Counted from the first letter of the stretch, positions 1-8,843 are shown. The stretch is DNA of 23,003 nt from JBAZGH01 sp041652935 (GCA_041652935.1 JBAZGH010000014.1:1-23003), one strand, 5' to 3'. Translations and numbers: made by a program. The notes: generated by a model not told the origin, from the sequence alone.

Positions 1-357
1 GCCCAGAAAATAGTCTACGATGCTTTTGATATTATAAAAGAAAAAACAAAACAAGACCCGCGGCATGTTTTTAATAAAGCGATGAAGCAAATCAGCCCAT
101 TATTAGAGGTTCGAGGGCGCAGAGTCGGCGGAGCCAATTACCAGATTCCTTACCAGGTAAGGACTGAAAGGCGGTTTGCTTTGGCATCCCGCTGGCTGAT
201 AGAAGCCGTAAAGAATAGAAAGGGAAAAACAACCGCCGCTAAATTGGCTGATGAGATTATAGATGCCGCCAAAGGCGAAGGAGCCGCGGTTAAAAAGAGG
301 GCTGATGTGCACCGGATGGCCGAGGCAAATAAGGCGTTTGCTCACTTTGCACGCTAG
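1..357 (+). CDS. rpsG: 30S ribosomal protein S7, 3' part
   Basis: This is the C-terminal 118 residues of S7 (uS7), a primary 16S rRNA-binding protein that organises the 30S head near the E site. The frame is open from base 1, so the start lies upstream of the window. The visible part carries S7 hallmarks: RRVGGANYQIP near in-window residue 40, then the ERRFALASRWL helix, the RKGKT segment and the GAAVKKR...HRMAEANKAFAH C-terminus. Full-length S7 is about 155 residues, so roughly 35-40 are missing. The following fusA and tuf match the classic str order (rpsL-rpsG-fusA-tuf), so rpsL is expected just upstream. It ends in TAG, which is also the first triplet of a degenerate intergenic repeat. Confidence 0.97.
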   Translation, partial: AQKIVYDAFDIIKEKTKQDPRHVFNKAMKQISPLLEVRGRRVGGANYQIPYQVRTERRFALASRWLIEAVKNRKGKTTAAKLADEIIDAAKGEGAAVKKRADVHRMAEANKAFAHFAR

Positions 358-460
358 AACTTCCTTTGTACGGATTTAATTTAGCTTGCAATCGTTTAAT
401 CCTAATTTTTTGTACGTATCTAAAGCGACATGCAACTAATGCGAATGCCGCGAATACGTT
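355..460 (+). repeat. Degenerate, right-truncated copy (copy E) of the stop-to-start intergenic repeat
   Basis: It starts at the rpsG stop (TAGAAC) and resembles the left half of the full copy at 11877-12101. It shares a TTTAAT-containing block near 393, then TACGTATCTAA near 413-423, a GACATGCAACTA-like stretch and the core GCGAATGCCGCGAAT at 441-455. The matching second arm of the central hairpin is not found downstream, so this looks like a decayed or truncated copy. Confidence 0.6.
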
Positions 461-572
461 TCACTACAAATAATAATTTCTATTTACAAAACAGAAATTT
501 TACTGGAAATAATGATGAAAGTTTTGATTTTGACATAGTAAAAACTTTTAGATTTACAAACGAATAGACTCT

Positions 573-598
573 TCACTCCGCTTCGCTACATTCAGAAT
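573..598 (-). repeat. Partial REP-like repeat (TCATTCTGA family)
   Basis: CTCCGCTTCGCTACATTCAG followed by AATGAC is one arm of the palindrome seen complete at 22665-22747, with its CTTCGCTCC and CAGAATGAC modules. Only one arm is visible, so it is probably a remnant. Confidence 0.55.
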
Positions 599-601
599 GA
601 C

Positions 602-632
602 CTGCCTTCACTAAAGCTACAGCAAGGCAAGC
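602..632. repeat. Short palindrome, intergenic copy of the family found inside rplC and rplE
   Basis: The arms TGCCTT and AAGGCA flank a centre containing CTAAAGCTAC. The centre matches those of the intragenic copies at 6331-6357 and 12985-13012 while the stem bases differ and still pair. It abuts the REP-like fragment at 573-598. Confidence 0.6.
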
Positions 633-710
633 AAAAAGAGCGGACGTTGTGTTTAAAAATTTAGAAATTAAGTCATTATTTAAAAATTAAAAATTAGAAA
701 TTGAAAATTT

Positions 711-2801
<2,091 letters not shown>

Positions 2802-2838
2802 TGTTGCGCGTTATAAGTTTCACGTTTGTAAGTTAAGG

Positions 2839-2866
2839 TTGACTTTTAGTTTAGGTAAGTTATAAT
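2839..2866 (+). promoter_or_regulatory. Sigma70-type promoter upstream of the acidic ORF and tuf
   Basis: TTGACT (2839-2844), a 16-nt spacer and a perfect TATAAT (2861-2866), lying 35 nt before the next start codon. It is one of the best promoter matches in the window. It would let the acidic ORF and tuf be transcribed independently of fusA. Confidence 0.65.
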
Positions 2867-2900
2867 TTTTATAGTTACAAATAAAATAAATAAAAATCCT

Positions 2901-3449
2901 ATGCAAAGCCAATTTGAAAAAATTTTAAATTTAGTAAGGAGGACCGGCGACAAAATGGTTGTGGTTGATAAACATAATCCGGAAGCGGGATATGTAGTTA
3001 TGAGTATAAAGGAGTATAAGAAGTTGATAGAAGACCAGAAGCCGTGGCTTGATGAGGATTTTTGCGAACCATGGGACCAGTCGTGGAGCGAGGATGATGA
3101 AGAAGATTTTGATGATGAGGATGATTTAGGGGAAGATTTTGAGTACGGTGAAGACGGTGAAATGTTTGAAAGCGAGCTAGATGGTGAATATGGAGAAAAT
3201 GAACTGGAAAACAGGGTTCCTTTTCCTGAAAATGACTATAATATTAGCGAAGAAAATGAAAATCAGGAAAAACTTGACAATAATCAAGAGTATGGTAATA
3301 TTGAGTATACTGAAAAAGAAGGTAAAAATAGAAGAAAATCAAGCAGATGGAGCATTGCCGACGAGATAAAAAATACAGGAGAAGATGTGTCTCCTAATTC
3401 GCCTTTTCCGAGTGATGATGATGACCGTTATTACCTGGAAACTATTTAA
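2901..3449 (+). CDS. Acidic protein with Phd/YefM-like N-terminus, function unknown
   Basis: A 182-residue protein I cannot name. Residues 1-46 contain a segment (GDKMVVVDK...AGYVVMSIKEYKKLIE) that resembles the beta-strand plus helix of Phd/YefM-type antitoxins, where a strand is followed by a 'hxSxxEYxxL' motif. From residue 47 on the chain is extremely acidic (runs such as EDDEEDFDDEDD and GEDFEYGEDGE), poor in hydrophobics and probably disordered, ending in a short RRKSSRW basic patch and another DDDD run. No toxin gene is adjacent: fusA precedes it and tuf follows. It has its own sigma70-like promoter at 2839-2866 and no Shine-Dalgarno. Coding status is supported by a long open frame on the operon strand and a coherent composition. 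A role as toxin neutraliser or DNA-binding regulator is speculation. Confidence 0.8.
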   Translation: MQSQFEKILNLVRRTGDKMVVVDKHNPEAGYVVMSIKEYKKLIEDQKPWLDEDFCEPWDQSWSEDDEEDFDDEDDLGEDFEYGEDGEMFESELDGEYGENELENRVPFPENDYNISEENENQEKLDNNQEYGNIEYTEKEGKNRRKSSRWSIADEIKNTGEDVSPNSPFPSDDDDRYYLETI

Positions 3450-3549
3450 GTTGGAAAGTAAAAAGTTAAAAAGAATTATAAATTTTAATAATTTAAAGTA
3501 AACGGCTGGGTTGTAACTCCGAGTGCTCGGGGGCCGTAAAAGCATAATT

Positions 3550-4740
3550 ATGACTGCACAATTTGAAAGAACAAAACCCCACGTTAACGTGGGTACAATT
3601 GGTCATGTTGACCATGGTAAAACAACTTTAACTGCGGCGATTTTAAAGGTTTTAAGCACCAAGGGCATGATTGCTTCCGATAAATCAGTTGATCAGATTG
3701 ATGCCGCTCCTGAGGAAAGAGAGCGCGGCATTACTATTGCAACCGCCCATGTTGAGTATGAATCAGAAAGCCGGCATTACGCCCACGTTGACTGTCCCGG
3801 CCATGCTGATTATGTAAAAAACATGATTACCGGCGCAGCTCAGATGGACGGCGCTATCTTGGTAGTCAGCGCTACTGACGGCCCGATGCCCCAGACCCGC
3901 GAACACATTCTGCTTGCCCACCAGGTAGGCGTTCCTTATATCGTTGTCTTTTTGAATAAAGTAGACATGGTTGAGGATAAGGAGTTGATTGATTTAGTTG
4001 AGGAAGAGGTCCGCGATTTATTAAAGAAATATGAATATGACGGGGACAACGCGGTTATTATCCGCGGCAGCGCTTTAAAGGCGTTGGAAGATCCAAACGG
4101 CGAATACGGACAGGCAATTATGGATTTATTAAAAGCATTGGATGAAAAAATTCCTGAGCCGGTGCGCGATATTGACCAGCCATATTTAATGCCGATAGAA
4201 GATGTTTTCTCAATTGAAGGGCGCGGAACCGTAGTTACCGGAAGAATTGAGCGCGGCGTAGTAAAAACCGGTGAAGAAGTTGAAATAGTGGGTCTGCACG
4301 ACACTACTAAAACTACTGTTACCGGCGTGGAAATGTTTAACAAAACATTAGACCAGGGCCAGGCGGGCGACAATGCCGGCATCCTGTTGCGCGGAACAAA
4401 GAAAGATGAGGTTGAGCGCGGCCAGGTTTTAGCCAAACCGGGAACAGTTACTCCCCACACTGAATTTGAATCTGAAGTTTATGTATTAACTAAAGAAGAG
4501 GGCGGACGCCACAAACCGTTTTTTAAAGGATATAAACCGCAATTTTATATCCGTACAACTGATGTTACCGGTGAAGTAATTCTGCCGGAAGGAACTGAAA
4601 TGGTAATGCCGGGAGACACTATTAACTGCATGACAGTTAAATTAATTTCTCCTATTGCTCTTGAGGAAAAGCAGAGATTTGCTATCCGCGAAGGCGGACG
4701 AACTGTCGGCGCCGGAGTTGTTACAAAAATACTAAAATAA
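3550..4740 (+). CDS. tuf: Elongation factor Tu
   Basis: This GTPase delivers aminoacyl-tRNA to the ribosomal A site. Starting at ATG 3550 it gives 396 residues, the normal length, beginning MTAQFERTKPHVNVGTIG. I prefer this over an in-frame GTG at 3523, because that would add nine residues not found in the family. The P-loop GHVDHGKT is at residues 18-25, followed by DCPGH, NKVDMVE and a GSALKALE element, then domains II and III (VVTGRIERG, GGRHKPFFKGYKPQFYIRTTDVTG). It follows the acidic ORF by 100 nt and precedes rpsJ by 65 nt, so str and S10 gene sets are adjacent. A GC-rich stretch at 3519-3533 could form a small hairpin just upstream of the start. Confidence 0.98.
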   Translation: MTAQFERTKPHVNVGTIGHVDHGKTTLTAAILKVLSTKGMIASDKSVDQIDAAPEERERGITIATAHVEYESESRHYAHVDCPGHADYVKNMITGAAQMDGAILVVSATDGPMPQTREHILLAHQVGVPYIVVFLNKVDMVEDKELIDLVEEEVRDLLKKYEYDGDNAVIIRGSALKALEDPNGEYGQAIMDLLKALDEKIPEPVRDIDQPYLMPIEDVFSIEGRGTVVTGRIERGVVKTGEEVEIVGLHDTTKTTVTGVEMFNKTLDQGQAGDNAGILLRGTKKDEVERGQVLAKPGTVTPHTEFESEVYVLTKEEGGRHKPFFKGYKPQFYIRTTDVTGEVILPEGTEMVMPGDTINCMTVKLISPIALEEKQRFAIREGGRTVGAGVVTKILK

Positions 4741-4749
4741 GTTAGCTTG

Positions 4750-4775
4750 ATCCCATCTCTTGCAAGAGATGGGAT
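4750..4775 (+). terminator. Perfect hairpin after tuf, weak terminator or processing site
   Basis: ATCCCATCTCTT and AAGAGATGGGAT are exact complements separated by GC, giving about 10 stable pairs with a six-base loop. It starts 9 nt after the tuf stop. It is followed by TTGTGGTAATTT, not a clean T-run, so it may be an inefficient terminator, an mRNA-stabilising 3' hairpin or a rpsJ-leader structure. Confidence 0.55.
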
Positions 4776-4805
4776 TTGTGGTAATTTATTTACATTTAAA
4801 ATTAC

Positions 4806-5165
4806 ATGGATACACAGGAAAAGACAAAAGAAACAAAAGATGAAATCAAGAATGGAGACGGCAAGCAGAAAATAAGGATAAAAATCCGCGCTTATGACTA
4901 TAAGATTATTGATCAGGCCGCTAAGACGATAATTGACGGCGCTCAAAGAAGCGGCGCCCAGACTTTCGGGCCGATACCGTTGCCGACATCCAAGAAAAAA
5001 TATACTGTCAACCGATCAACTTTTGTGCACCGTAAATCAAAAGAACAATATGAGATGCGGACCCATAAGCGTTTGATAGATATAATTGAACCGACAGCGC
5101 AGACAGTAGAGTTGTTGACTAATTTAAGTTTACCGGCCGGAGTTGATGTGGAAATAAAAATGTAA
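4806..5165 (+). CDS. rpsJ: 30S ribosomal protein S10
   Basis: S10 (uS10) belongs to the 30S head and, in E. coli, also takes part in antitermination as NusE. The core starts near residue 21 (KIRIKIRAYDYKIIDQAAKTI) and includes GPIPLPTSKKKYTVNRS, SKEQYEMRTHKRLIDI and the VDVEIKM end. The protein is 119 residues against a usual ~102; the excess is a charged N-terminal extension (DTQEKTKETKDEIKNGDGK). It begins with ATG after an AT-rich leader without Shine-Dalgarno. It opens the S10 gene set but is separated from rplC by 329 nt containing a terminator-like hairpin. Confidence 0.97.
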   Translation: MDTQEKTKETKDEIKNGDGKQKIRIKIRAYDYKIIDQAAKTIIDGAQRSGAQTFGPIPLPTSKKKYTVNRSTFVHRKSKEQYEMRTHKRLIDIIEPTAQTVELLTNLSLPAGVDVEIKM

Positions 5166-5223
5166 GTTCAAGGGTATTTGTACGGATTTAGATTGGCTTG
5201 GATGAATGCGAATGCCGCGAATT
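5166..5223 (-). repeat. Degenerate copy (copy F) of the intergenic repeat, apparently inverted
   Basis: It starts at the base after the rpsJ stop with GTTCAAG, the reverse complement of the CTTGAAC that closes full copies. TACGGATTTA follows, like the reverse of the TAAATCCGTA block of the 8844-9048 copy, then GATGAATGCGAATGCCGCGA (5201-5220). The remainder of the element is not recognisable. Confidence 0.5.
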
Positions 5224-5353
5224 AACAATAATCAAAAGGATATTAATTATCATCAGAGCAACCCTTATTAGGAAGTGCTTTTATGAGAAGTTAATATAAC
5301 AAGGAAATAAAAAAGCAACCCAATACAACTATAAAAAGTTAACCAAGATATCT

Positions 5354-5389
5354 ATTCTGGTGCTTTGTTGTAAGGCCAGAATTTTTTTA
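5354..5389 (+). terminator. Intrinsic terminator or attenuator between rpsJ and rplC
   Basis: ATTCTGG (5354-5360) pairs with CCAGAAT (5376-5382). Inside, CTTT pairs with AAGG across the loop GTTGT, with a two-base bulge, and a run of seven T follows at 5382-5388. This is a standard rho-independent layout. Its place inside the S10 gene set makes attenuation of rplC onwards a possible alternative to simple termination. Confidence 0.7.
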
Positions 5390-5393
5390 TTCC

Positions 5394-5468
5394 CTACGAA
5401 CCTACAAATAGAATACAAATTTACAAACATCAGGTTTGTAAATTTGTAGATAATTTGTAAGTTCGTGG
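5394..5468. repeat. 75-nt AT-rich palindrome (CTACGAA...TACAAATTTACAAA family)
   Basis: The inner arms TACAAATTTACAAAC and GTTTGTAAATTTGTA (5414-5428 and 5434-5448) are exact complements around ATCAG. The outer arms, from CTACGAAC to GTTCGTGG, pair imperfectly. The same design recurs at 17986-18058. It lies directly before the rplC start region. Confidence 0.8.
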
Positions 5469-5494
5469 AAAATAAAAGTTTAATGAAAGAAATT

Positions 5495-6370
5495 ATGAGA
5501 TTTTTAATGGGTAGAAAATTAGAAATGACGCAGATTTTTTCCGAAGAAGGAACAGCGGCTCCGGTTACAAAAATACAGGCCGGTCCCTGCACAGTGGTTC
5601 AGGTAAAAAATACAGAAAAAGACGGATATACGGCTGTGCAATTTGGCTATGGAGAGAAAAAAGAGAAAAATATCGCCAAACCGCAGAAAGGCCATATGAA
5701 AGGATTGAAAAATTTTAGATACTTAAAAGAAATGCGGGTTAAAGATGAAAAACAGGAATTAAAGCGCGGCGATATCATTAATGTTTCAAGTTTCAGCGAG
5801 GGAGATAAAATACAAGTAACCGCAAATTCAAAAGGAAAGGGTTTTCAGGGCGTGGTAAAAAGATACGGCTTTCATGGAAGTTTAGCTACTCATGGACATA
5901 AGGATCAAATACGCATGCCCGGCTCTATTGGCGCAACCGGCCCAGCTCATGTATTTAAGGGGATAAGAATGGGCGGTCACATGGGGAATGAACAGGTAAC
6001 TGTTAAAAATTTAGAGATAATAAAAGTTGACATTGAAAATAATATTATATATATAAAAGGCGCAGTTCCGGGAGCAAGGAACGGATTAGTTATTATTCAG
6101 GGGGAGGGCGAACTTCAAACAGTTGAAAGTCCAAAAGTCAATGAAGTTGAAAGTACGACGATGAGTGATGAAAAAAGTGAAATTCAAGAAACTGAGAAAG
6201 TAGAAAGTGAAAAGTTGAAAGTTGAAAGTACGACGACCGACGACGAAACCAAGAAATCCGCTCAAGCTGACGCTAAGGCGGGCAAGACTGAGAAACTGGA
6301 AGCTACTGACGAAGAAAAAGTTACAGAATCCTCCTCCGCCAAAGCTACGGAGGACAAGAAAAAGGAATAG
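5495..6370 (+). CDS. rplC: 50S ribosomal protein L3 with acidic/lysine-rich C-terminal tail
   Basis: L3 (uL3) is an early-assembly 23S rRNA-binding protein near the peptidyl-transferase centre. I choose ATG 5495 (MRFLMGRKLEMTQIFSEEG), which matches L3 N-termini and follows AATT as in neighbouring genes; ATG 5483, ATG 5507 and GTG 5465 are alternatives. The core covers residues 1-206 (AGPCTVVQVKNTEKDGYTA, GKGFQGVVKRYGF, HGHKDQIRMPGSIG, GHMGNEQVTVKNLEI). An 85-residue tail rich in E, K, S and T follows and is probably disordered. At DNA level the tail uses the same AAAGT/GAAAGTT/AGTACGACG words as the intergenic repeats, and its end is encoded by a short palindrome (6331-6357). The tail therefore looks derived from repeat DNA. 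Confidence 0.96.
   Translation: MRFLMGRKLEMTQIFSEEGTAAPVTKIQAGPCTVVQVKNTEKDGYTAVQFGYGEKKEKNIAKPQKGHMKGLKNFRYLKEMRVKDEKQELKRGDIINVSSFSEGDKIQVTANSKGKGFQGVVKRYGFHGSLATHGHKDQIRMPGSIGATGPAHVFKGIRMGGHMGNEQVTVKNLEIIKVDIENNIIYIKGAVPGARNGLVIIQGEGELQTVESPKVNEVESTTMSDEKSEIQETEKVESEKLKVESTTTDDETKKSAQADAKAGKTEKLEATDEEKVTESSSAKATEDKKKE
6331..6357 (+). repeat. Short palindrome inside rplC, encoding the tail end of L3
   Basis: The arms CCTCCG and CGGAGG (6333-6353) flank CCAAAGCTA. In frame it encodes SSAKATEDK. A related palindrome, read in the same frame, encodes ASAKVPADR at the end of rplE (12985-13012), and an intergenic copy lies at 602-632. Confidence 0.75.
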
Positions 6371-6450
6371 AATTGTAAAATTGTTAAATTGTTACGTAAA
6401 TAAAAATAAGTTTTGTAGCAATTTAACAATATAGCAATTTAACAATTTAT
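6366..6450. repeat. AT-rich word-palindrome before rplD, 16-nt tandem period
   Basis: The left arm, built of AAATTGTTA words, is complementary to a right arm containing AGCAATTTAACAATAT and then AGCAATTTAACAATTT, two tandem units of 16 nt. The right arm stops next to the rplD start codon, so a transcript hairpin would lie immediately upstream of it. Confidence 0.7.
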
Positions 6451-7116
6451 ATGAAAGTTAAAGTCTACAATCAAAAATGCGAAGAAATTGGAGAACAGGA
6501 TCTTAATCCGGATATTTTTGGTTTGAAGATAAATGAAGCTTTAGTGCACCAGGCGGCGACTGCCCAGATGGCTAACCAGCGCCAGGTTTTAGCGCACACT
6601 AAAACCAGGGCTGAAGTCAGTGGCGGCGGCAAAAAGCCGTGGCGCCAAAAAGGAACCGGCCGAGCCCGGGCCGGCTCAAGCCGAAGCCCGATTTGGATCG
6701 GCGGCGGCATAACTTTCGGTCCGCGCAAAGACCGTAATTTTTCAAAAAAAATCAATGACAAAATGAAGCAAAAAGCGATTTTAATGGTTTTTTCCGATCG
6801 GGCAAAAAGCGATAAAATGGCAGTTTTGGATAAAATTGAATTAAAAGAAGCTAAAACCAAAAAAGCAGTTGAAATAATAAAAAATATCGAGAATAAAATT
6901 TTATCGGAAAAAGATAAAAAGGTTAAGAGAAGCGTTTTGGTTTTAATTGAAGATAAGAAGGAAGATGTAAAAAGGGCGATGGCTAACATAGAGGGAGCGA
7001 AGATGCTTAATTTAAATAATATTAATGTTGTAGATTTATTAAAATATCGTAATTTAATCTTAACGGCTGATGCAATTAAAAAAATAGAAGAAAGATACGG
7101 TAAAAATAAGATATAA
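6451..7116 (+). CDS. rplD: 50S ribosomal protein L4
   Basis: L4 (uL4) binds domain I of 23S rRNA and its extended loop lines the peptide exit tunnel. In E. coli it also represses the S10 operon. The 221 residues include the tunnel-loop signature (GGGKKPWRQKGTGRARAGS near residues 70-88, then RSPIWIGGGITFGP) and the globular C-terminal domain (ILMVFSDRAKSDKMAVLD). Length is slightly above the usual ~205. The start follows the AT-rich palindrome at 6366-6450 with no Shine-Dalgarno, and the stop is one base before the rplW ATG, so translation of the pair may be coupled. Confidence 0.97.
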   Translation: MKVKVYNQKCEEIGEQDLNPDIFGLKINEALVHQAATAQMANQRQVLAHTKTRAEVSGGGKKPWRQKGTGRARAGSSRSPIWIGGGITFGPRKDRNFSKKINDKMKQKAILMVFSDRAKSDKMAVLDKIELKEAKTKKAVEIIKNIENKILSEKDKKVKRSVLVLIEDKKEDVKRAMANIEGAKMLNLNNINVVDLLKYRNLILTADAIKKIEERYGKNKI

Positions 7117-7117
7117 T

Positions 7118-7606
7118 ATGAGCATATTTAAGAAAAAATCTGATGGAAAAGAAGATAAAAAGCCCGAAGTGAAAAAGGGCGAGGTTAAGGATGTGAAAGA
7201 AGAAAAAAAAGAAACCATAAAAAAAGAAAGTGAAAAGAAATCAAGCATGAAAGATTTATATGGCCAGGAAGAAGGCAAAAAGCGCTCCGGAAAAGGCGAG
7301 CAAGCAAGCAAAGGAAAATTCAGCCAGGCATATAAAGTTTTAGTCAGACCGCTTATAACCGAAAAAGCAGCTAATTTAGGAACAGAAAATAAATACGGAT
7401 TTGTGGTTGACGGCGGAGCAAATAAAATTTCAGTAGCCAAAGCCATTGAGCAGGTTTATGGAATTAAACCGGTAAAGGTTAATATTATTAATATAAAGGG
7501 AAAAAAAGTAAGAAGCCGCCGTTTGATGGGAAAAAGAAAAGACTGGCGCAAAGCGATAGTTACTTTGCCAAAAGGCAAGAGCATTAATATATACGAAGGA
7601 GTCTAA
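7118..7606 (+). CDS. rplW: 50S ribosomal protein L23 with charged N-terminal extension
   Basis: L23 (uL23) sits at the tunnel exit, where trigger factor and SRP dock. The core starts near residue 71 (YKVLVRPLITEKAANLG) and includes NKYGFVVDGGANKISVAKAIEQVYG and the VRSRRLMGKRKDWRKAIVTLPKGKSI loop and end. Residues 1-70 are a lysine/glutamate-rich, probably disordered extension (KKSDGKEDKKPEVKKGEVK), giving 162 residues where ~95-100 is usual. An internal start at Met44 is possible, but the upstream ATG sits one base after the rplD stop, as expected for a coupled gene. Confidence 0.95.
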   Translation: MSIFKKKSDGKEDKKPEVKKGEVKDVKEEKKETIKKESEKKSSMKDLYGQEEGKKRSGKGEQASKGKFSQAYKVLVRPLITEKAANLGTENKYGFVVDGGANKISVAKAIEQVYGIKPVKVNIINIKGKKVRSRRLMGKRKDWRKAIVTLPKGKSINIYEGV

Positions 7607-7609
7607 CCA

Positions 7610-7682
7610 ATTAAAAATTAAAAATTACGAATTAACAATTAAAAAATTCGTAATTCGTAATTCATAATTGTTAATTGAATAT
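7610..7682. repeat. AT-rich word-palindrome before rplB
   Basis: Words such as AATTAAAAATT and ACGAATTAACAATT on the left are mirrored by AATTCGTAATTCGTAATTCA and AATTGTTAATTGAAT on the right, ending directly at the rplB ATG. It has the same design as the repeats before rplD, rpsC-rplP and gpmI. Confidence 0.65.
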
Positions 7683-8525
7683 ATGGGAATTAAGAGAGTA
7701 AAACCAACTACACCAGGAAGACGGAAGGCGACTTTTGATGATTTTTCTGATATCACAGTTAAAAAACCCTTTAAAAAATTGATTAAAGCGAAAAAAAGAG
7801 CCAGCGGACGCAATGCCCAGGGGAAAATTACAGTTAGGCATCGCGGAGGAGGCGCTAAGCGCAATGTAAGAATAATTGATTTTAAACAGGATAAGTTTGA
7901 TATACCGGCGGAAGTAAAGACCATTGAATATGATCCGAATCGCGGCGCGCGAATTGCTTTAGTATGCTATAATGACGGAGAGAAAAGATATATTATGGCT
8001 TGCGAGGGATTAAAAGTAGGCGATAAAATTATAACTTCATTGAAAAAGGAAGACATGAAAACAGGAAACCGCATGCCGTTAAAATATATTCCGTCAGGAA
8101 TAGAGCTTCATAATGTTGAATTAGTTCGGGGCGCCGGCGGAAAATTGGCGCGCGGAGCCGGCAATCTTATTAAGTTGATGGCGGTTGAGGATGATAAGGC
8201 GCAGATTAAAATGCCTTCCGGAGAAATTCGGCTGGTAAAAAGCGATTGCCTGGCAACTATTGGAAAAGCAAGTAATTCAGATAAAAGATTAGTTAAATAC
8301 GGCAAAGCCGGACGGAGGAGATATTTAGGAATTAGGCCGACTGTCCGCGGAAAAGCAATGAATCCGGTTGACCATCCGCACGGAGGCGGCGAAGGAAACC
8401 AGCCAATCGGCTTAAAAGCCCCGAAGACTAAATGGGGTAAAAAGGCAATGGGAGTAAAAACCAGAAAAAAGAACAGGCCATCGGATAAATTGATTATCCG
8501 CAGGCGCAAGTTTAAGAAAAGATAA
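7683..8525 (+). CDS. rplB: 50S ribosomal protein L2
   Basis: L2 (uL2) is needed for subunit association and for the peptidyl-transferase centre. Starting at ATG 7683 gives 280 residues, standard length, with the expected start MGIKRVKPTTPGRRKATFDDF; an upstream in-frame TTG at 7668 would add five residues read from the repeat. Diagnostic motifs are RHRGGGAKRNVRIIDFK (residues 52-68), YIMACEGLKVGD, HNVELVRGAGGKLARGAG and MNPVDHPHGGGEG (226-238). In the last, the conserved histidine corresponds to E. coli His229. The stop is followed after 39 nt by rpsS. Confidence 0.98.
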   Translation: MGIKRVKPTTPGRRKATFDDFSDITVKKPFKKLIKAKKRASGRNAQGKITVRHRGGGAKRNVRIIDFKQDKFDIPAEVKTIEYDPNRGARIALVCYNDGEKRYIMACEGLKVGDKIITSLKKEDMKTGNRMPLKYIPSGIELHNVELVRGAGGKLARGAGNLIKLMAVEDDKAQIKMPSGEIRLVKSDCLATIGKASNSDKRLVKYGKAGRRRYLGIRPTVRGKAMNPVDHPHGGGEGNQPIGLKAPKTKWGKKAMGVKTRKKNRPSDKLIIRRRKFKKR

Positions 8526-8564
8526 TAGACTATAGAATTTAAAATTAAGAATTATTAAATAATT

Positions 8565-8843
8565 ATGTCCAGAAGTTTAAAGAAAGGCCCCTACGTAAAC
8601 GAGGGCCTGATGAAAAAAATTAAAGAATTGAAGCCAGGAGATAAAAAGGTTATAAAAATATGGGATAGGGCTTGCGCCATAACACCGGAGATGGTAGGTT
8701 TTACCATTGGAGTTCATAATGGCCGCCAACACATTCCGGTTAATATTGTGGAGAATATGGTCGGACATAAATTGGGCGAATTCGCGCCTACCAGAAAATT
8801 TGTCAGCCATGGCGGAAAAAAAGCCAAAGAAGATAAAAAATAA
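8565..8843 (+). CDS. rpsS: 30S ribosomal protein S19
   Basis: S19 (uS19) is in the 30S head near the A-site finger and binds with S13. The 92 residues are normal for the family, with MSRSLKKGPYVNEGLMKKI, ITPEMVGFTIGVHNGRQHIPV and VGHKLGEFAPTRKFVSHGGKK all present. The leader ends AAATAATT without Shine-Dalgarno. The TAA stop is followed at once by an in-frame TAG that begins the 205-nt intergenic repeat. Confidence 0.98.
   Translation: MSRSLKKGPYVNEGLMKKIKELKPGDKKVIKIWDRACAITPEMVGFTIGVHNGRQHIPVNIVENMVGHKLGEFAPTRKFVSHGGKKAKEDKK

Larger units (their letters stand above)
358..710. other. rpsG-fusA intergenic region (353 nt)
   Basis: No convincing gene is present. From left to right it holds the degenerate repeat copy at 355-460, an AT-rich stretch with TTGACA at 530-535 but only a poor -10 candidate (TTTACA at 553-558), a composite of two short palindromic repeats at about 573-632, and an AT-rich low-complexity leader (about 657-708) made of AAAATT/TTAGAAATT words running up to the fusA start codon. 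A fusA promoter in this stretch is possible but not certain. Confidence 0.6.
5166..5494. other. rpsJ-rplC intergenic region (329 nt)
   Basis: No gene seen. It contains the degenerate repeat copy (5166-5223), an AT-rich stretch without recognisable signals (about 5224-5350), a terminator-like hairpin (5354-5389), a 75-nt palindrome (5394-5468) and a short A-rich leader to rplC. I could not pick out a convincing promoter for rplC. Confidence 0.6.

Noticed and set aside
3523..3549. GTG start for tuf adding nine residues
   Set aside because: The extra residues are not found in EF-Tu proteins; ATG 3550 gives the standard N-terminus and length.
5465..5494. GTG 5465 or ATG 5483 as start of rplC
   Set aside because: GTG 5465 falls within the palindrome arm, and both add residues before the conserved L3 start; ATG 5495 fits best, though not proven.
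7668..7682. TTG start for rplB
   Set aside because: It lies inside the AT-rich palindrome and adds five residues foreign to L2; ATG 7683 matches the family start.
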